From positions 2,356,001 through 2,420,000 of the forward strand of contig NZ_AP025460.1 of assembly GCF_024347315.1 (NCBI RefSeq): a stretch of DNA of 64,000 bases, in the 5' to 3' direction. Below are positions 60,800 to 64,000 of this stretch, piece after piece (the stretch's first letter is position 1; every line of letters starts with the position of its first letter). The notes under the pieces were generated by a model. That model searched no databases. It saw nothing but the letters and a program-made list of their open reading frames with translations, and was not told the DNA's origin. The position numbers and the translations under genes were made by a program. Origin of the DNA: Vibrio atlanticus. GTDB taxonomy: Bacteria > Pseudomonadota > Gammaproteobacteria > Enterobacterales > Vibrionaceae.

Positions 60800-60898
60800 C
60801 AATATCAGCTCTTTATCGTTAGTGATTAGCGCGGGGTTTACTGTGTATTCATCAGCAAACAAAAAGTAAAAACACGATATCCGTGAATACATTTACTA

Positions 60899-61781
60899 GG
60901 GCGTGTTGATCTTTGCTGTACATTTTGTGTTCAACAATACATCGGTAGCCACATTAACATGAATGCCAGCGATAACATGCTGGCATAATTCCTTTCTAGC
61001 TTGTCATATCTACTTGAAATAGCTCGATAATGCTTAATTCTCCCAAAGGCATTTTCGACCAAGTGACGATACTTGTATAGACACCAATCCATACTGTCTT
61101 TGTCTATATCTTGTCCGTAATTGCGTTTAGCAATTACCGTTTCTCCGCCACGTTCCTTAACAAAAGTACGGAAAGGTTCGCTGTCATATCCTTTATCACA
61201 AACGATAGTATTAACTTCATCGAGTTGTTCAACTAAGCTTTCGGCATGCACTATATCGTGGCGTTGTCCTTCTGATAAATCAAAGCAAATCGGCAGACCA
61301 CCACTATCTACGGCTAAGTGAATTTTGGTTGAGTTGCCCCCGCGACTTTTTCCTATTTGCTCTGAGCTTTCAGTAGCTGCACCTGTACTATGCTGATGCG
61401 CTCGAACTATAGAGCCATCAAGAAAGACCCATTCAAAATCAGCCATGCTAGATAAGCTTTTGAAAAGTTTATCTAAAATCCCTTTCTTTGACCAAAGATT
61501 AAATCGTCTGTAAACGGTACTCCACTCTCCGAACTCAGAGGGTAGATCTCGCCAAGGAATACCTGTTCTCATTCGATAAAGTATTCCTTCAAATGTCATT
61601 CGATGTTCAGTTTTATCGTAAATACGACCTGTACTTTTCATAACTTGGAGTAGCAGTTCCCAGCGAATATCAGTTAGCATTGTTCTTGGCATGGTATTGG
61701 TTATGGTTTTACTTTTGGCGAAGCAAATTATAACTCTTTACCATGCTGTTCAAAAAACACTCACGAAAGATCAACACGCCC
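60899..61781 (-). mobile_element. IS5-family insertion sequence, complete copy
   Basis: An 883-bp element with terminal inverted repeats (GGGCGTGTTGATCTTTG on the left, its complement ending CAACACGCCC on the right, 16 or more matching bases). It carries a single transposase gene. Flanks read CTA before and TAA after, compatible with a 2-bp TA (or CTA) target duplication as in the IS427-like part of the IS5 family. A second copy starts at 63327. Confidence 0.9.
60931..61692 (-). CDS. IS5-family transposase
   Basis: A 253-residue DDE transposase encoded in one frame. The N-terminal part has DIRWELLLQVMKSTGRIYDKTEHRMTFEGILYRMRTGIPWRDLPSEFGEWSTVYRRFNLW. The catalytic triad falls in FLDGSIVRAHQHS (Asp), VCDKGYDSEPFR (Asp) and HLVENAFGRIKHYRAISSRYDK (Glu). 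Length and motifs indicate an intact enzyme. The visible part of the second copy encodes the same protein. Confidence 0.94.
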   Translation of the reverse strand: MPRTMLTDIRWELLLQVMKSTGRIYDKTEHRMTFEGILYRMRTGIPWRDLPSEFGEWSTVYRRFNLWSKKGILDKLFKSLSSMADFEWVFLDGSIVRAHQHSTGAATESSEQIGKSRGGNSTKIHLAVDSGGLPICFDLSEGQRHDIVHAESLVEQLDEVNTIVCDKGYDSEPFRTFVKERGGETVIAKRNYGQDIDKDSMDWCLYKYRHLVENAFGRIKHYRAISSRYDKLERNYASMLSLAFMLMWLPMYC

Positions 61782-61970
61782 TAATAGCATGAATATCAGT
61801 AAGTAAAGCACCAGATTAACTTTCTCGCTTGAAAAAATGCCCACTTGTCAGCTAAACACCGTCAAATTTGTGTACTCGAATTAATTGAATTTTGCTTCTA
61901 AGCTTATGGGATATTTAGGGGGCTTACTGAAGGTTTCATCATGGACATCGAAACATGAAGAGTGAGCACA

Positions 61971-63314
61971 ATGCCATCAAAAAGAGTATCACCTGAGCCA
62001 ATAACTCGTTCTGTGATTTTGTTATGCAACACCGCGTGCCTGCACCATAGTCAGTGGGTTGGAGAACTGCGTCTCCATAACTGGGAAGCTCAAGTTGCAG
62101 AAACGACCGAACAGGCCATTCACTTACTCGAGACACGCAGCGAAAGCTACGCACCAATTGTGGTTTCTTGTCTAACATCATCCTCAATCGACAAACAATG
62201 TGAGCAAATATCAGCGTTAAAGGTTCACTCTCCAAGTTTAAAAGCAATCGCTATTTGCAACCAACCACCAAGCCGCAACTTATCACTCATTAAGCAAACC
62301 TTTTGGGATTATTACCACCTGCCTATTGATACAGAATGGCTTTGTCGAAATTTAGGGCATGCGTATGGCATGGTAGACATCAAGCAAACTAGACCTAAAC
62401 CTGTCTCGTGCCATGAATGTCAATTGGTGGGGCAATCCAGAACCATCCAGCAACTTAAAAAGAAGATAGCCAAGATCGCTAACAACGATTTTCCAGTGCT
62501 GATTCAAGGGGAAACCGGAACAGGAAAAAGCCTATGTGCGCGTTTAATACATGAGGCCTCAGCCCGCAGTCAAAAACCTTTCATCGCTGTAAATTGTGGC
62601 GCAATTCCACAATCCCTGATTCACTCAGAGTTATTTGGCTTTGAAAAAGGCTCGTTCACGGGTGCAAACAAACGCTACGTCGGACACGTGGAAAGAGCGA
62701 ATGGTGGCACACTATTTTTGGATGAGATCGGCGACCTTGAACTTTCGCTGCAAACTTACCTGCTCCACTTTCTTGAAAATAGTTCGATAGAACGACTCGG
62801 TAGTAATAACCAATTGCCCGTAGATTGCCGTGTAATTTTCGCCACCAACGTCAATATCGAACAAGCCGTTGCTGCGGGTAAATTTCGAAAGGATCTATTT
62901 CATCGCATCAATGTACTTCCATTAGACCTAGTACCACTCAATGATCACAAAGAAGACATTGAAGATTTGGTTCGATTTGAACTGAAGCACAATTACGCAT
63001 CCAAAACCAAACTGCCTAGTGACACCCTTGAGCAAATGAAACAGTACCATTGGCCGGGCAATGTCAGAGAATTATTTAACTGCATAAAAAGAGCGATTGT
63101 TCTTTCTAACTCAAGCGCCCTCTCTACTCGTCATATGGGGATTCAATTAAAAGACGCGTCGCCCGATACTGAGAGTGACACTCGACTTTCTTCAAAAAAT
63201 GTTCGTCGAGTGATTCAGCAACACCACTACAATATTTCCCAATCTGCTAAAGCGTTGTGTATTTCCCGAACGACCTTATACAAGCTGATCAAGAAACATC
63301 AGATAGTAATTTAA
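61971..63314 (+). CDS. VpsR-like sigma-54 type transcriptional activator between two IS copies
   Basis: A 447-residue enhancer-binding protein. Residues 12-135 resemble the degenerate receiver domain of Vibrio VpsR and lack a clear phospho-acceptor site. A Cys-rich link (CHEC, 147-150) follows, then the AAA+ domain with Walker A GETGTGKS (180-187), GSFTGA (227-232, canonical GAFTGA apart from Ser) and Walker B GGTLFLDEIGD (245-255). It ends with a Fis-type HTH (NISQSAKALCISRTTLYKLIKKH). A near-complete GAFTGA suggests sigma-54 contact, unlike VpsR itself. GTG at 61962 is an alternative start. No target operon is adjacent; the gene lies alone between same-orientation IS elements. Confidence 0.88.
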   Translation: MPSKRVSPEPITRSVILLCNTACLHHSQWVGELRLHNWEAQVAETTEQAIHLLETRSESYAPIVVSCLTSSSIDKQCEQISALKVHSPSLKAIAICNQPPSRNLSLIKQTFWDYYHLPIDTEWLCRNLGHAYGMVDIKQTRPKPVSCHECQLVGQSRTIQQLKKKIAKIANNDFPVLIQGETGTGKSLCARLIHEASARSQKPFIAVNCGAIPQSLIHSELFGFEKGSFTGANKRYVGHVERANGGTLFLDEIGDLELSLQTYLLHFLENSSIERLGSNNQLPVDCRVIFATNVNIEQAVAAGKFRKDLFHRINVLPLDLVPLNDHKEDIEDLVRFELKHNYASKTKLPSDTLEQMKQYHWPGNVRELFNCIKRAIVLSNSSALSTRHMGIQLKDASPDTESDTRLSSKNVRRVIQQHHYNISQSAKALCISRTTLYKLIKKHQIVI

Positions 63315-63326
63315 GTCGCCTAACTA

Positions 63327-64000
63327 GGGCGTGTTGATCTTTGCTGTACATTTTGTGTTCAACAATACATCGGTAGCCACATTAACATGAATGCCAGCGA
63401 TAACATGCTGGCATAATTCCTTTCTAGCTTGTCATATCTACTTGAAATAGCTCGATAATGCTTAATTCTCCCAAAGGCATTTTCGACCAAGTGACGATAC
63501 TTGTATAGACACCAATCCATACTGTCTTTGTCTATATCTTGTCCGTAATTGCGTTTAGCAATTACCGTTTCTCCGCCACGTTCCTTAACAAAAGTACGGA
63601 AAGGTTCGCTGTCATATCCTTTATCACAAACGATAGTATTAACTTCATCGAGTTGTTCAACTAAGCTTTCGGCATGCACTATATCGTGGCGTTGTCCTTC
63701 TGATAAATCAAAGCAAATCGGCAGACCACCACTATCTACGGCTAAGTGAATTTTGGTTGAGTTGCCCCCGCGACTTTTTCCTATTTGCTCTGAGCTTTCA
63801 GTAGCTGCACCTGTACTATGCTGATGCGCTCGAACTATAGAGCCATCAAGAAAGACCCATTCAAAATCAGCCATGCTAGATAAGCTTTTGAAAAGTTTAT
63901 CTAAAATCCCTTTCTTTGACCAAAGATTAAATCGTCTGTAAACGGTACTCCACTCTCCGAACTCAGAGGGTAGATCTCGCCAAGGAATACCTGTTCTCAT
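63327..64000 (-). mobile_element. IS5-family insertion sequence, second copy (cut by window edge)
   Basis: 674 bp identical by eye to the first copy, offset by 2428 bp and in the same orientation. The left end begins at 63327 after CTA, as at the first copy; the right end is outside the window. With the first copy it brackets 61782-63326. Confidence 0.92.
63359..64000 (-). CDS. IS5-family transposase, partial at window edge
   Basis: The C-terminal 213 residues of the same transposase as at 60931, with all three catalytic segments. The N-terminal 40 residues lie beyond the window. No amino-acid difference from copy 1 was seen. Confidence 0.92.
   Translation of the reverse strand: MRTGIPWRDLPSEFGEWSTVYRRFNLWSKKGILDKLFKSLSSMADFEWVFLDGSIVRAHQHSTGAATESSEQIGKSRGGNSTKIHLAVDSGGLPICFDLSEGQRHDIVHAESLVEQLDEVNTIVCDKGYDSEPFRTFVKERGGETVIAKRNYGQDIDKDSMDWCLYKYRHLVENAFGRIKHYRAISSRYDKLERNYASMLSLAFMLMWLPMYC

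Noticed and set aside
60799..60898. IS-created promoter for the DUF1439 gene
   Set aside because: No outward -35 or -10 element could be recognised at the IS end.
61121..61321. Small plus-strand frame inside each IS copy (also 63549-63749)
   Set aside because: Antisense to the transposase; repeats only because the IS is repeated.

Overview
The window reads as a stretch of a marine Vibrio chromosome (the splendidus/harveyi side of the genus is my inference). The reasons are the gene content and protein style: a vatCDB-iutR-iutA aerobactin-uptake cluster of the kind described in Vibrio vulnificus and V. parahaemolyticus, a VpsR-like sigma-54 activator, ahpC-ahpF, Vibrio-type porins, a Blc lipocalin, and moderate G+C with densely packed short operons. 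No rRNA, tRNA, CRISPR array, phage or replication origin was seen.

Layout. 0-4.8 kb: ppiB, a MarR regulator with a large palindrome in front, an EamA exporter, and a gloA-nemA-like detoxification pair. 3.8-10.6 kb: a LysR regulator, an outer-membrane beta-barrel, a two-gene membrane/HlyD unit and a secreted alkyl sulfatase. Three promoters here carry the same palindrome (ATCGTAAAAACGAT or ATCGTAATTACGAT), so this looks like one small regulon. 10.7-18.8 kb: a small secreted protein, a TetR-controlled RND efflux pair, a LysR next to a YdhR-like monooxygenase, and a lipocalin. 19-28.2 kb: the siderophore block, with an MFS gene divergent from vatC over a Fur box, then vatC-vatD-vatB, iutR and iutA. 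iutR and iutA each have the same imperfect palindrome in front.

28.2-35.2 kb is an accessory and decaying stretch: an amidohydrolase lacking its whole catalytic core, a lipase-like lipoprotein with a one-base frameshift, an AT-rich orphan membrane protein, an exported Mn-type pyrophosphatase with an in-frame stop, an RlpA-like lipoprotein and a second glyoxalase-fold gene. The latter shares its operator-like inverted repeat with gloA. 35.5-39.5 kb: ahpC with a near-perfect OxyR site, ahpF, a LysE exporter and an Lrp regulator. 39.5-47.9 kb: a sodium symporter/L-serine deaminase operon divergent from MFS, double SnoaL-like protein and porin genes, closed by a LacI regulator. A related palindrome lies in the divergent promoter and in front of lacI.

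48-50.7 kb is a second decaying patch: a sulfatase whose maturation motif has lost its arginine, a DUF4345-type gene frameshifted by a 7-bp tandem duplication, and an outer-membrane gene without a 5' end. 50.8-60.8 kb: a globin, a VOC protein, LysR with GH4/chbG sugar genes, soxR, LysR with an enoyl-CoA hydratase-like gene, an FMN reductase, a double-CDGSH/glutamate-synthase fusion and a DUF1439 lipoprotein. 60.9-64 kb: two same-orientation IS5-type elements, the second cut by the window edge, bracket a VpsR-like sigma-54 activator like a composite transposon.

Everything is read by eye. Family names rest on remembered family features, not on a search; operator assignments are inferences from repeated motifs and position.
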